Assembly: GCF_003003885.1 (NCBI RefSeq)
Contig: NZ_PVWN01000044.1
Coordinates: 1-40,165, forward strand
Source: Chlorogloea sp. CCALA 695
Lineage (GTDB): Bacteria > Cyanobacteriota > Cyanobacteriia > Cyanobacteriales > Chroococcidiopsidaceae
Direction: 5' to 3'
Length of the DNA stretch: 40,165 bases
Shown: positions 32,782 through 40,165 of the stretch, piece by piece
Position numbering within the stretch: position 1 is the first letter of the stretch
Layout: the number at the start of each line of letters is the position of its first letter
Position numbers and translations under genes: made by a program
The notes under the pieces: model-generated
The model's database searches: none
What the model was told of the DNA's origin: nothing
What the model saw: the letters and a program-made list of their open reading frames with translations, nothing else

Positions 32782-33690
32782 ATGACTGGTTACTTACATA
32801 CAAAATATGCAGAATCACTAGCAGAGCTTGGTTTTCCACGTCTTTTACCTAAAAGCCAGGGATGGATTTTAGAGCGAAAAATACCTGGATTTCCTTACCA
32901 AGATGCTATCGGTTGTTATCCTCTATTTGCCTGTAAGGATTGGAACATGGTCTGCGAAGATTTAGAGAGTATTGATAATGAGCTAGTTAGTTTAGCAGTT
33001 GTTACCGATCCTTTTGGGAATTACGAGGTTGAAGATCTCAATCAATGTTTCAACCATAAAGTAATTCCCTTTAAAGAGCATTTTATTGTCGATCTTACTT
33101 CTCCTTTAGATACATTTATCTCAAGCCATCATCGTCGCTATATCCGTAAAGCTTTACAAGATGTGCAAGTTGAGAAATGTCAAGATCCGATGCAGTCTAT
33201 TCTGGACTGGATCGAACTTTATAATGTCCTGATCGAGAGGCATAACATTCGGGGAATTTCTGCATTTTCACAACAATCTTTTATCAACCAGCTACAAGTT
33301 CCTGGGCTGTTTATGTTTCGGGCAGTGCATCAAGAAGTAACTGTCGGTATAAATTTATGGTATGTCCATTCTAATGTCGGTTACTATCATCTAGGTGCAT
33401 ACAGTGATTTGGGCTATCAACTCCGTGCCTCGTTCGCTTTATTTTGGTCAGCAATTGAATATTTTTCAGATATTAAACTCCGCTGGTTGAATCTTGGTGC
33501 AGGAGCAGGTCTTAAAGGTACTGAAACAGATGGTTTGAGTCGCTTCAAAGAAGGCTGGTCTACTGGAACTAGAACTGCTTACTTTTGTTGTCATATCTTT
33601 GACCCTAGAAAATATACACAGATAATGAACGAAAAAGATATACCTGCTACCGAATATTTTCCTGCCTATCGAAAAGGTGAGTTTAAATAG
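32782..33690 (+). CDS. FemAB/GNAT-like acyltransferase
   Basis: A 302-aa protein with the FemAB-type (BioF2-like acetyltransferase, GNAT fold) layout: SHHRRYIRKALQDVQVEKCQ (about 114-133), a middle helix pair (ILDWIELYNVLIERHNIRG), FMFRAVHQEVTVGINLWYVH (about 178-197), YYHLGAYSDLGYQLRASFAL (about 202-221) and LNLGAGAGLKGTETDGLSRF (about 237-256). Such enzymes transfer amino acids or acyl groups onto amines. Next to amino-sugar biosynthesis genes, it likely N-acylates a sugar amine, but the donor is unknown. Confidence 0.7.
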   Translation: MTGYLHTKYAESLAELGFPRLLPKSQGWILERKIPGFPYQDAIGCYPLFACKDWNMVCEDLESIDNELVSLAVVTDPFGNYEVEDLNQCFNHKVIPFKEHFIVDLTSPLDTFISSHHRRYIRKALQDVQVEKCQDPMQSILDWIELYNVLIERHNIRGISAFSQQSFINQLQVPGLFMFRAVHQEVTVGINLWYVHSNVGYYHLGAYSDLGYQLRASFALFWSAIEYFSDIKLRWLNLGAGAGLKGTETDGLSRFKEGWSTGTRTAYFCCHIFDPRKYTQIMNEKDIPATEYFPAYRKGEFK

Positions 33691-33720
33691 TGTTTTTTCA
33701 ACCGAAGCCGAAATAAACGT

Positions 33721-34284
33721 ATGCAGAAAAGTCATGAAAAAGCTGTTCATGAAACCCCATTAGTGTTTCTGAGATCACTTGAGATAGAGGATGCAGAAAG
33801 GATTTATAAATGGCATAACGACCCAAGTTTGTATAATTCTCTCTTAAGTCCATTTCGATATGTAAGTTTATCTGTGGTTGAAGAGTGGTTAAGAAAGAAG
33901 CAATCCTATTCAAATCATGAAATTAATTGGGCTATTTATTTAACAATTAACTCGCAGCATGTTGGCAATATATATTTACGCAACATTGATTGGATATCAC
34001 GACATGGGGAGTTAAATATATTTATAGGTGACGCTGAACAACGTGCCAAAGGGTATGGTAAGGCTGCGGTCAGGTTGCTCATTGAATATGCTTTAAAAGA
34101 CCTAGGCTTACAACGGTTATATCTTTTTGTTTTAAAAGATAATATATCAGCTATCAAAATGTACGAAAAGTGTGGATTTACAACGGAGGGTGAATTACGT
34201 GGGCATATATTTAAAGACAGTCAATTTAAAGATGTGTTAATTATGGGTCTTTGTGCTGGCGATGTTCCAATACAAAGCTGCTAA
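33721..34284 (+). CDS. GNAT N-acetyltransferase (RimJ/PseH/WecD-like)
   Basis: A 187-aa GNAT enzyme: FLRSLEIEDAERIYKWHNDP (about 16-35), HVGNIYLRNIDW (about 80), and the acetyl-CoA loop ERAKGYGKAA-type sequence seen here as EQRAKGYGKAAVRLLIEYAL (about 106-125), then NISAIKMYEKCGF (about 141-153). The end lies 34 nt before the DegT start, suggesting one transcript. WecD and PseH, close relatives, N-acetylate amino sugars of nucleotide type, so acetylation of the 4-amino group made by the next gene product is a strong hypothesis. Confidence 0.82.
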   Translation: MQKSHEKAVHETPLVFLRSLEIEDAERIYKWHNDPSLYNSLLSPFRYVSLSVVEEWLRKKQSYSNHEINWAIYLTINSQHVGNIYLRNIDWISRHGELNIFIGDAEQRAKGYGKAAVRLLIEYALKDLGLQRLYLFVLKDNISAIKMYEKCGFTTEGELRGHIFKDSQFKDVLIMGLCAGDVPIQSC

Positions 34285-34318
34285 GTTCTGGATAGGTATT
34301 GTGGAGATAGACAATGAT

Positions 34319-35545
34319 ATGAAGAAATCCTGTGACGAATTAGCTTTATTCGGTGGTACGCCAACATTCAGCGAGAAGCTTCATGTTGGTCGCCCTAACA
34401 TTGGTGATCGCGATCGCCTGATGCAGCGAATTAATGACTTACTCGATAGAAGATGGTTGACCAATAACGGCCCTTATGTTCAGGAGTTTGAACAACGCAT
34501 TACTGACATCGTTGGAGTCAAGCATTGCATTGCCATGTGTAACGCAACTATTGCCTTGGAAATTGCCATTAGAGCAGCAGGTCTAACAGGAGAGGTGATT
34601 ATTCCTTCGTTTACCTTCATTGCCACTGCTCACGCCTTACAGTGGCAAGAGATAACTCCAGTCTTCTGTGATATCGATCCTCAGACTCATACTATCAATC
34701 CGTGGCGTGTAGAAGCACTAATTACGCCTCGTACAACCGGAATCATTGGTGTTCATCTGTGGGGACAAGCTTGTAATGTAGCAGCCCTCACAGAAATTGC
34801 TCAAAGGCATAACCTCAAGCTGATGTTTGACGCAGCCCATGCTTTTGGTTGTTCCCATCAGGGGCAAATGATCGGTAATTTTGGCGATGCTGAGGTGTTT
34901 AGCTTTCATGCGACTAAGTTTTTCAATACCTTTGAGGGGGGAGCGATCGCCACAAATAATGATGAATTGGCTGCCAAAATTCGCCTAATGAAGAACTTTG
35001 GTTTTGCTGGACTTGAGCAGGTGGATTACATCGGCACCAACGGCAAAATGAGCGAAGTTTCTGCCGCTATGGGGCTAACGGGGTTAGAAAGCTTAGATAA
35101 ATTTGTGGCAGTCAACTGTAGTAACTACAGGCAATATCAGCGCGAACTGAGAGACATACCAGGTGTTAAATTATTAACCTACAATCAGTCTGAAAAGTGC
35201 AACTATCAGTATATTGTGCTGGAAATTGACGAGGAAATTACCCAAGTCGAGCGCGATCGCCTGGTAAAAATCCTCTGGGCTGAAAATATCTTAGCTCGAC
35301 GCTACTTTTATCCCGGATGCCATCGTATGGAACCCTATCGCTCCTACTTTCCTCATGCAGGACTGCTACTTCCAGAAACTGAAAGTTTAGGCAAACGGGT
35401 GTTAGTTCTGCCTACAGGCACAGCAGTTGGGACAGAGGAAATCAGTAAAATTTGTCAGATTATTCGGTTGGTAGTTCAATATAGTTATCAGGTTAAGGAG
35501 AGATTAGCGTACAAAGTTAATGAGTCAGTGCATTCCAATAAATAA
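34319..35545 (+). CDS. DegT/DnrJ/EryC1-type sugar aminotransferase (VioA-like)
   Basis: Start set at ATG 34319 (GGAG about 12 nt upstream); the frame extends to TTG 34253 but with untypical sequence. PLP enzyme: RRWLTNNGPYVQEFEQRI (about 34-51), CNATIALEIAIRAAGLTGEV (about 65-84), IPSFTFIATAHAL (about 86), GIIGVHLWGQACN, and the PLP-Lys motif FSFHATKFFNTFEGGAIATN with K200. The SFHATKFFNTFEGG variant is typical of dTDP-4-keto-6-deoxyglucose 4-aminotransferases. RmlB, which makes that substrate, is the next gene. Product: a dTDP-4-amino-4,6-dideoxyhexose. A 3-amino pathway cannot be fully excluded without a ketoisomerase, which is absent here. Confidence 0.85.
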   Translation: MKKSCDELALFGGTPTFSEKLHVGRPNIGDRDRLMQRINDLLDRRWLTNNGPYVQEFEQRITDIVGVKHCIAMCNATIALEIAIRAAGLTGEVIIPSFTFIATAHALQWQEITPVFCDIDPQTHTINPWRVEALITPRTTGIIGVHLWGQACNVAALTEIAQRHNLKLMFDAAHAFGCSHQGQMIGNFGDAEVFSFHATKFFNTFEGGAIATNNDELAAKIRLMKNFGFAGLEQVDYIGTNGKMSEVSAAMGLTGLESLDKFVAVNCSNYRQYQRELRDIPGVKLLTYNQSEKCNYQYIVLEIDEEITQVERDRLVKILWAENILARRYFYPGCHRMEPYRSYFPHAGLLLPETESLGKRVLVLPTGTAVGTEEISKICQIIRLVVQYSYQVKERLAYKVNESVHSNK

Positions 35546-35655
35546 ATAGTTAGTGACATTTAACACATAGAAACTTTAATTCTTTCATAAACAATTGCCT
35601 GAAAATCATCACGGATTTAACAAAGTCAAATATTATTCATTTATTTTTACAAAAG

Positions 35656-36741
35656 ATGCAAACATTTCTAGTTACGGGTGGCGCTGGCTTTATCGGCTCT
35701 AACTTTATCCTTAAAGCTAGAAAAGAACAGTGGTCTAACATTATCAATCTAGATAAATTAACCTACGCCAGCAACCCTCAAGATTTAGAAGAATTGCAAA
35801 ATGATCCTGGATATTATTTTGTTCGTGGAGACATTAGCAATATCGAACTAATATCTAATCTTCTAGAGCAGCAGCGACCAGACGCAATTATAAACTTTGC
35901 CGCTGAAAGCCATGTTGATCGCTCGATTCTTAGCCCCCAAGCTTTTATTCAAACTAATGTATTAGGAACTTTCCATCTTCTAGAAGCTAGCCGAGTCTAC
36001 TGGGAAAAATTATCTCCAAAAAAGCAAGAACAATTTCGTTTCTTACACATCTCTACGGATGAAGTTTACGGCTCACTAAGCCCAACACAACCAGCTTTTC
36101 GGGAAGATACTCCCTACGCACCTAACAGTCCCTATGCGGCATCAAAAGCGGGGTCTGACCATTTGGTACGAGCTTACTATCAAACCTACGGTTTACCTAC
36201 TTTAACAATTAACTGCTCCAACAACTATGGTCCGCGCCAGTTTCCTGAAAAACTGATCCCTTTGATAATTCTAAATGCGTTGAATAGAAAGCCCTTACCC
36301 ATTTATGGGGATGGACAAAATATTCGCGACTGGCTATATGTCGAGGATCACTGTGAAGCTATTTATTTAGTGCTGCAAAAAAGCAAAATAGGCGAGACTT
36401 ACAACATTGGTGGCAACAACGAACAGATGAACTTAGCAGTTGTTGAGAAAATTTGTGCTGTACTCGATGATTTGGTTCCAAAATCAAACTTTCGCTATTC
36501 TTCTTTAATTACTTTCGTGAAAGACCGCCCTGGTCACGACCAAAGGTATGCAATTAATTGCGACAAAATTAAGCATGATTTAGGATGGCAGCCCAAAGAA
36601 AATTTTGAAAGTGGTTTATTAAAAACGATCCAGTGGTATCTAAGCAATCCTAGTTGGGTTGAGCAAGTCCAGTCAGGAACTTACCGCACCTGGATTCAGC
36701 AAAACTATACTGACCGAGACATAGCGTGTTCATCGCATTAA
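35656..36741 (+). CDS. rmlB: dTDP-glucose 4,6-dehydratase
   Basis: Short-chain dehydrogenase/reductase of the RmlB type: NAD-binding [16 protein letters not shown] (residues 6-21), [15 protein letters not shown] (about 30-44), [10 protein letters not shown] (about 83-92), catalytic STDEVYGSL (about 134-142), and [16 protein letters not shown] (Y158, K162 region). It converts dTDP-glucose to dTDP-4-keto-6-deoxyglucose in the cytoplasm. It lies between the DegT aminotransferase and rmlA. RmlC and RmlD are not present, so the local use is probably the 4-amino sugar rather than rhamnose. Length 361 aa is normal. Confidence 0.95.
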   Translation: MQTFLVTGGAGFIGSNFILKARKEQWSNIINLDKLTYASNPQDLEELQNDPGYYFVRGDISNIELISNLLEQQRPDAIINFAAESHVDRSILSPQAFIQTNVLGTFHLLEASRVYWEKLSPKKQEQFRFLHISTDEVYGSLSPTQPAFREDTPYAPNSPYAASKAGSDHLVRAYYQTYGLPTLTINCSNNYGPRQFPEKLIPLIILNALNRKPLPIYGDGQNIRDWLYVEDHCEAIYLVLQKSKIGETYNIGGNNEQMNLAVVEKICAVLDDLVPKSNFRYSSLITFVKDRPGHDQRYAINCDKIKHDLGWQPKENFESGLLKTIQWYLSNPSWVEQVQSGTYRTWIQQNYTDRDIACSSH

Positions 36742-36773
36742 ACAATCGTAAAACATTTGAGGAATGTGTAAGT

Positions 36774-37748
36774 ATGAAGGGCATAATTCTAGCTGGTGGT
36801 TCGGGTACACGGCTTTATCCACTCACCCAAGTAATTAGCAAACAGCTAATGCCTGTTTATGATAAGCCGATGATTTACTATCCCTTATCAATTTTAATGT
36901 TGGCTGGGATTCGAGAAATCCTGATTATCTCTACGCCCGCCCATCTGCCATTGTTTCAAGAACTTCTGCAAGATGGTAGTCAGTGGGGTCTTAAGTTTAG
37001 CTACATTGAACAACCAAGACCTGAAGGTTTGGTACAAGCTTTCATTTTAGGCAAAGACTTTATAGGTAATGAGCCCGTATGCTTAATTTTAGGCGATAAT
37101 CTCTTTTACGGGAATGGTTTGGTTGATGTACTAAAACGTGCTGCCCAATTACGTGAAGGCGGACATCTTTTTGCTTATCAAGTAACAGAACCTCAATATT
37201 ATGGTGTAGTAGAATTCAATGAAACAGGTGAAGTAGTCAGTATAGAGGAAAAACCACGCATTCCCAAATCTAATTATGCTATGCCTGGTATGTATTTTTA
37301 CGATTCCCAAGTTTCAGAGATTGCTGCCACGGTCAAACCCTCAGAGCGCAATGAGCTAGAAATTACTGACTTAAATCGAATTTATCTCGCTCGCGGACAA
37401 TTAAAGGTCGAGATTTTAGGTAGAGGTTACGCTTGGTTAGACACAGGTACCTATGAATCTCTTCACCAAGCTGCTAGCTTTATTCAAACCTTAGAGCAAC
37501 GACAGGGTTTGAAAGTAGCTTGCATTGAAGAAATTGCTTACCGCCAAGGATATATTGATGCAGAGCAACTCGCTCGACTCGCAAAGCCATTACTTAAGAG
37601 TAGCTATGGACGTTACTTAATGGATATGATCAACAGCGATCTCCATTATGCTCTGGTTCAGCAAAACAATCAGGTTGTACTAGGAAACGGTTTCATCAAA
37701 CCAGAACCTTTTAAAGCTGAGGAGATAGCACTGTATGCTAAAGATTAA
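36774..37748 (+). CDS. rmlA: Glucose-1-phosphate thymidylyltransferase
   Basis: Start set at ATG 36774 ([18 protein letters not shown]), the family's usual start; an upstream TTG frame (36726) has untypical sequence overlapping rmlB. Nucleotidyltransferase motifs: GGSGTRLYP (8-16), [18 protein letters not shown] (about 23-40), [10 protein letters not shown] (about 103-112), [15 protein letters not shown] (about 156-170), and [12 protein letters not shown] (about 218-229). It makes dTDP-glucose from dTTP and glucose-1-phosphate. RmlA enzymes are usually about 290 aa; here 324 aa, with about 35 residues ([19 protein letters not shown] and on) after the normal end GRYLMDMI. Confidence 0.93.
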   Translation: MKGIILAGGSGTRLYPLTQVISKQLMPVYDKPMIYYPLSILMLAGIREILIISTPAHLPLFQELLQDGSQWGLKFSYIEQPRPEGLVQAFILGKDFIGNEPVCLILGDNLFYGNGLVDVLKRAAQLREGGHLFAYQVTEPQYYGVVEFNETGEVVSIEEKPRIPKSNYAMPGMYFYDSQVSEIAATVKPSERNELEITDLNRIYLARGQLKVEILGRGYAWLDTGTYESLHQAASFIQTLEQRQGLKVACIEEIAYRQGYIDAEQLARLAKPLLKSSYGRYLMDMINSDLHYALVQQNNQVVLGNGFIKPEPFKAEEIALYAKD

Positions 37749-37789
37749 ATTAAAAATTCTCACATTTGAAAATATTTTAAGGTTTCTAC

Positions 37790-38779
37790 ATGAAAGTAAG
37801 TGTATTAATGCTTGCCTATAATCACGCTCAATATATTGCTCAGGCAGTAGATAGTGTTCTGATGCAGCAAGTTAATTTTGACTATGAGATTGTAATTGGC
37901 GAAGACTGCTCTACAGATAATACGCGAGATATTCTCATTCGCTATCAACAAGAAAATCCAGAGAAAATCCGCTTGCTGCTGCCGGAAAAAAATCTGGGAA
38001 TGCATGATAATCTTATTCAGACTTTCAAAGCTTGTCGAGGTGACTACATAGCTCTCTTGGAAGGAGATGATTACTGGACTTCTCCTGATAAAGTGCAAAA
38101 ACAGGTAGATTTTTTAGATGCTCACGCTGACCATACAATCTGTTTTCATAAAGCCTTAGTTCGTGAGCGAGATGGTCGACCAGACTGGTATATTCCTGTG
38201 GCATTTCAGCCGAAACAGGTTTTCACTCTTCAATATTTGCTTGGAGTGTGCAATCCCATGACAACCGCTTCAATAATGTTTCGACAGGGATTTATACATG
38301 AAATTCCAGACTGGGTGTACGATTTAGACTTTGTAGATTGGGTACTGCAAATTCTCCTTGCTCAACACGGGAAGATTGGATATATAAATGAGACTATGAG
38401 TGTGTATAGAATTCACCTTCAAGGAAATTGGTCACGAAAAAGTCAAATCCAAGGTCTTTTACAAACAGTTAAGTTTTTTGAGCATCTTAGCAAACATTTT
38501 GACTCAAGCTCTAAATTTCAAAAAAACATTAGATTTAGCTTGACTGTACTTCATAAAGATTTGGCTATAGCTTATGAGAAGGAGGGAGATAGAAAAAATG
38601 CTAGAAAGTACACGAATATATGGTTCTTCAAATATTTGTTAGCTAATGGGATATTAATAAATGCGACTTATTTAAAGTATTCAACTTCGAAAATAATCCG
38701 AACCCATGCTCCAATTTTACACAAAACCCTATCTAGAACCCTTAACAAATTCAAGCAGCTTAGTATAAATTTCATCTGA
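37790..38779 (+). CDS. GT2-family glycosyltransferase
   Basis: GT-A fold family 2: MKVSVLMLAYNHAQYIAQAV (1-20), EIVIGEDCSTDNTRDILIRY (about 33-52), NLGMHDNLIQTFKACRGDYI (about 66-85) and the metal-binding ALLEGDDYWTSPDKVQKQVD (about 86-105, D-D motif). The C-terminal part is basic (KTLSRTLNKFKQ), which suits membrane contact. Such enzymes add sugars with inversion to lipid-linked intermediates. It follows rmlA by 42 nt in the same orientation. Confidence 0.87.
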   Translation: MKVSVLMLAYNHAQYIAQAVDSVLMQQVNFDYEIVIGEDCSTDNTRDILIRYQQENPEKIRLLLPEKNLGMHDNLIQTFKACRGDYIALLEGDDYWTSPDKVQKQVDFLDAHADHTICFHKALVRERDGRPDWYIPVAFQPKQVFTLQYLLGVCNPMTTASIMFRQGFIHEIPDWVYDLDFVDWVLQILLAQHGKIGYINETMSVYRIHLQGNWSRKSQIQGLLQTVKFFEHLSKHFDSSSKFQKNIRFSLTVLHKDLAIAYEKEGDRKNARKYTNIWFFKYLLANGILINATYLKYSTSKIIRTHAPILHKTLSRTLNKFKQLSINFI

Positions 38780-38928
38780 GCCCAAATAAATATGCATAAA
38801 TATTTTATTGACGAAAAATTCCCCAAAAGCAATCTATTGCTATCAGCAAGCTAAAAAGCCAATGAGTATGAGCGCCAATATAAACAGTAAAAAATTAGTA
38901 ACAAAAAAGCTTTTATTGTAATTAAAAA

Positions 38929-39945
38929 ATGATAAATCAGCCACCCAAAATTGTTGTAATCACTCCAATAAAAAATGAAGCTTGGATTCTTGAGCGCTTT
39001 TTAGCTGTTACTAGTCAATTTGCCGATTGCATAATTATTGCCGATCAGAACTCAACTGATGGAAGTCCTGATATTTGTAAAAAATACCCAAAAGTTATAT
39101 TAATAAAAAATGATTCAGAGGAATTTAATGAGGCAGAGAGACAGTTACTACTAATCAAGACAGCTAGAGAATTAGTTTTAGAGCATAAGATAATTCTTGC
39201 TTTAGATGCAGATGAAATATTAGCTGCTAATGCAATAAAAACATCAGGTTGGCAGTCAATGTTGGCTGCAAAGCCAGGCACTGTTTTATACTTTGAGAAA
39301 CCAGATTTATTCTTAACCCCCTATCGTTGTATAAGGTACAGTACTCCCTGGCCCGTTGGTTATGTAGATGATGGCATAGAGCATAAGCCAAATAAAGTTC
39401 ATAGCATCAGAATTCCACGACCTGATTACGCCACAAAACTCTATATTAATGATGTTAAAATACTTCACTACCGCTTAACTCGTCCTGGTGCAGAAGCTTC
39501 TAAAATAAGATTTTATAGTGTATTAGAAAATGTTCTTAACAGCAATAATAACTTTCTTAGTAGACGAAGACGCTATGCTTCAAATATTAATTGGATAGCA
39601 GCCGGTATACCTGAAAACTCTCCACTAGAGTGGTTTGCTGGGTGGAAGAAAATAGGAATTGATATGACATCAATTATTGATAGTAAATACCACTGGTGGG
39701 ACTTTGAGGTTCTTCGTTATTTTGAGAAATATAGCCTAAAGAAATTCTTTTTAGATGATATTTGGGATTCTGAATTTATTTGGGATTTTGATTGGGAAGA
39801 ATGCCGTAAACACGCTAAGTCTTTAGGAATGAATGGAATTCCAGATTACGAAATTAAAAAACTGCCTAAGATATTTACATTATTTGTTCGACTGCTAACC
39901 AGAGTTTACCTATCTTTAAGAGATAGCTCACTAACATTTAAATAG
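38929..39945 (+). CDS. GT2-family glycosyltransferase
   Basis: Family 2 enzyme: IVVITPIKNEAWILERFLAV (about 8-27), IIADQNSTDGSPDICKKYP (about 35-53), NEAERQLLLIKTAREL, and the metal-binding LALDADEILAANAIKTS (about 87-103). The rest has aromatic-rich segments (YHWWDFEVLRYFEKYS; DDIWDSEFIWDFDWEE) without membrane helices. Donor and acceptor are unknown. It is the last gene in the window and could be part of the same transcript as the preceding GT2, 149 nt away. Confidence 0.83.
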   Translation: MINQPPKIVVITPIKNEAWILERFLAVTSQFADCIIIADQNSTDGSPDICKKYPKVILIKNDSEEFNEAERQLLLIKTARELVLEHKIILALDADEILAANAIKTSGWQSMLAAKPGTVLYFEKPDLFLTPYRCIRYSTPWPVGYVDDGIEHKPNKVHSIRIPRPDYATKLYINDVKILHYRLTRPGAEASKIRFYSVLENVLNSNNNFLSRRRRYASNINWIAAGIPENSPLEWFAGWKKIGIDMTSIIDSKYHWWDFEVLRYFEKYSLKKFFLDDIWDSEFIWDFDWEECRKHAKSLGMNGIPDYEIKKLPKIFTLFVRLLTRVYLSLRDSSLTFK

Positions 39946-39961
39946 TAAGAGTTAGAAAGAC

Positions 39962-40165
39962 GGGTTGTGTTGCAAAAACTTTTTGAGAACCGAAGACCCA
40001 TGTGGGTAGCCGCCGAGATAGGGGTTTGTTTATTAAAGCATTTTCCCCCGTATCAGGTTGACTTAATTTATTTAATGTTTGAGAGGATCAGGACTTACGC
40101 AAGGAACATTTGAACGGATGGATACTTAAGTTGCTCAATTAAGTATTCTGAGAACAGCCCATGCT
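39962..40165. mobile_element. Probable insertion-sequence terminus at the right edge
   Basis: GGGTTGTGTTGCAAA (39962-39976) resembles the terminal repeat of IS6-family elements (GG-N-TGTTGCAAA). Further on, GGACTTACGCAAGG (about 40091) resembles another common cyanobacterial IS end. No transposase gene is in view because the window stops. The call rests on terminal motifs only. Confidence 0.4.

Noticed and set aside
34253-34318. TTG-initiated extension of the DegT aminotransferase overlapping the GNAT gene
   Set aside because: Sequence before ATG 34319 is the GNAT 3' end read in another frame and lacks similarity to DegT N-termini.
35554-35564. GTGACATTTAA, complement of a TTAAATGTCAC word seen in Tn7-like ends
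   Set aside because: Only one copy is present, in ordinary intergenic sequence between the aminotransferase and rmlB, with no neighbours of the same type; chance is sufficient.
36726-36773. TTG-initiated extension of RmlA overlapping the end of rmlB
   Set aside because: The family starts with MKGIILAGG at 36774; the additional 16 residues have no counterpart in RmlA enzymes.

Overview
The window looks like a cyanobacterial chromosome fragment with moderately low GC. GCGATCGC (HIP1) octamers recur throughout (for example near 3800, 7363, 8503, 11862, 14243, 20123, 22614, 30985, 34410 and 34944). The gene families also fit: a VMAP-type NB-ARC protein, a cyanobacterial Wzc-like BY-kinase, and IS630/IS4/IS5/IS701 remnants of types common in cyanobacteria. 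I cannot name the species.

Region 1 (1-4430) is a mobile-DNA graveyard. It holds an IS630 tail, a second IS630-family element with an A-tract at the ORF junction, four TTAATTGTCGT-type repeats resembling the end of a Tn7-like/CAST transposon, an IS701-like transposase tail, and the 3' end of a group II intron (maturase C-terminus plus domains V/VI). A tyrosine recombinase gene follows, split by an IS4-family element with perfect 17-bp terminal repeats and a 9-bp target duplication; that element itself contains an IS1-family element. A minus-strand group II intron tail closes the region.

Region 2 (4730-19535) starts with a secreted FlgD-Ig/NHL-propeller protein. A tight plus-strand operon of eleven genes follows, mostly with 4-nt overlaps or gaps of 10-90 nt: six GT-B glycosyltransferases, a methyltransferase, a Wzy/O-antigen-ligase-like membrane protein, two left-handed beta-helix acyltransferases, a DUF218 membrane protein and a GT2 transferase. 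A stand-alone NB-ARC ATPase lies convergently at 19583-21016.

Region 3 (21788-39945) begins with a Wzc-type co-polymerase/tyrosine kinase and a decayed IS5-family element. Next comes a WcaI-like glycosyltransferase carrying a C-terminal tandem repeat that matches the c-di-GMP-binding MshEN architecture, preceded by two strong palindromes. Downstream are an exported DUF4082/Ig/dimethylformamidase-like protein, a Tat-type exported protein, a Wzt-like ABC ATPase with a C-terminal sugar-binding domain, a methyltransferase, FemAB-like and GNAT acyltransferases, a DegT-type sugar aminotransferase, RmlB, RmlA and two GT2 transferases. The last 200 bp again look like insertion-sequence termini.

Together the genes describe assembly of a complex, N- and O-acylated, methylated exopolysaccharide. 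RmlA, RmlB, the DegT enzyme and GNAT can make a dTDP-4-acylamino-4,6-dideoxyhexose. Ten glycosyltransferases build the repeat unit, and Wzy/Wzc polymerise it. No flippase (Wzx), initiating phosphoglycosyltransferase, outer-membrane Wza or ABC permease (Wzm) is in the window, so these must lie elsewhere. The most novel candidate is the glycosyltransferase-MshEN fusion, which would place a second-messenger receptor directly on an EPS enzyme.
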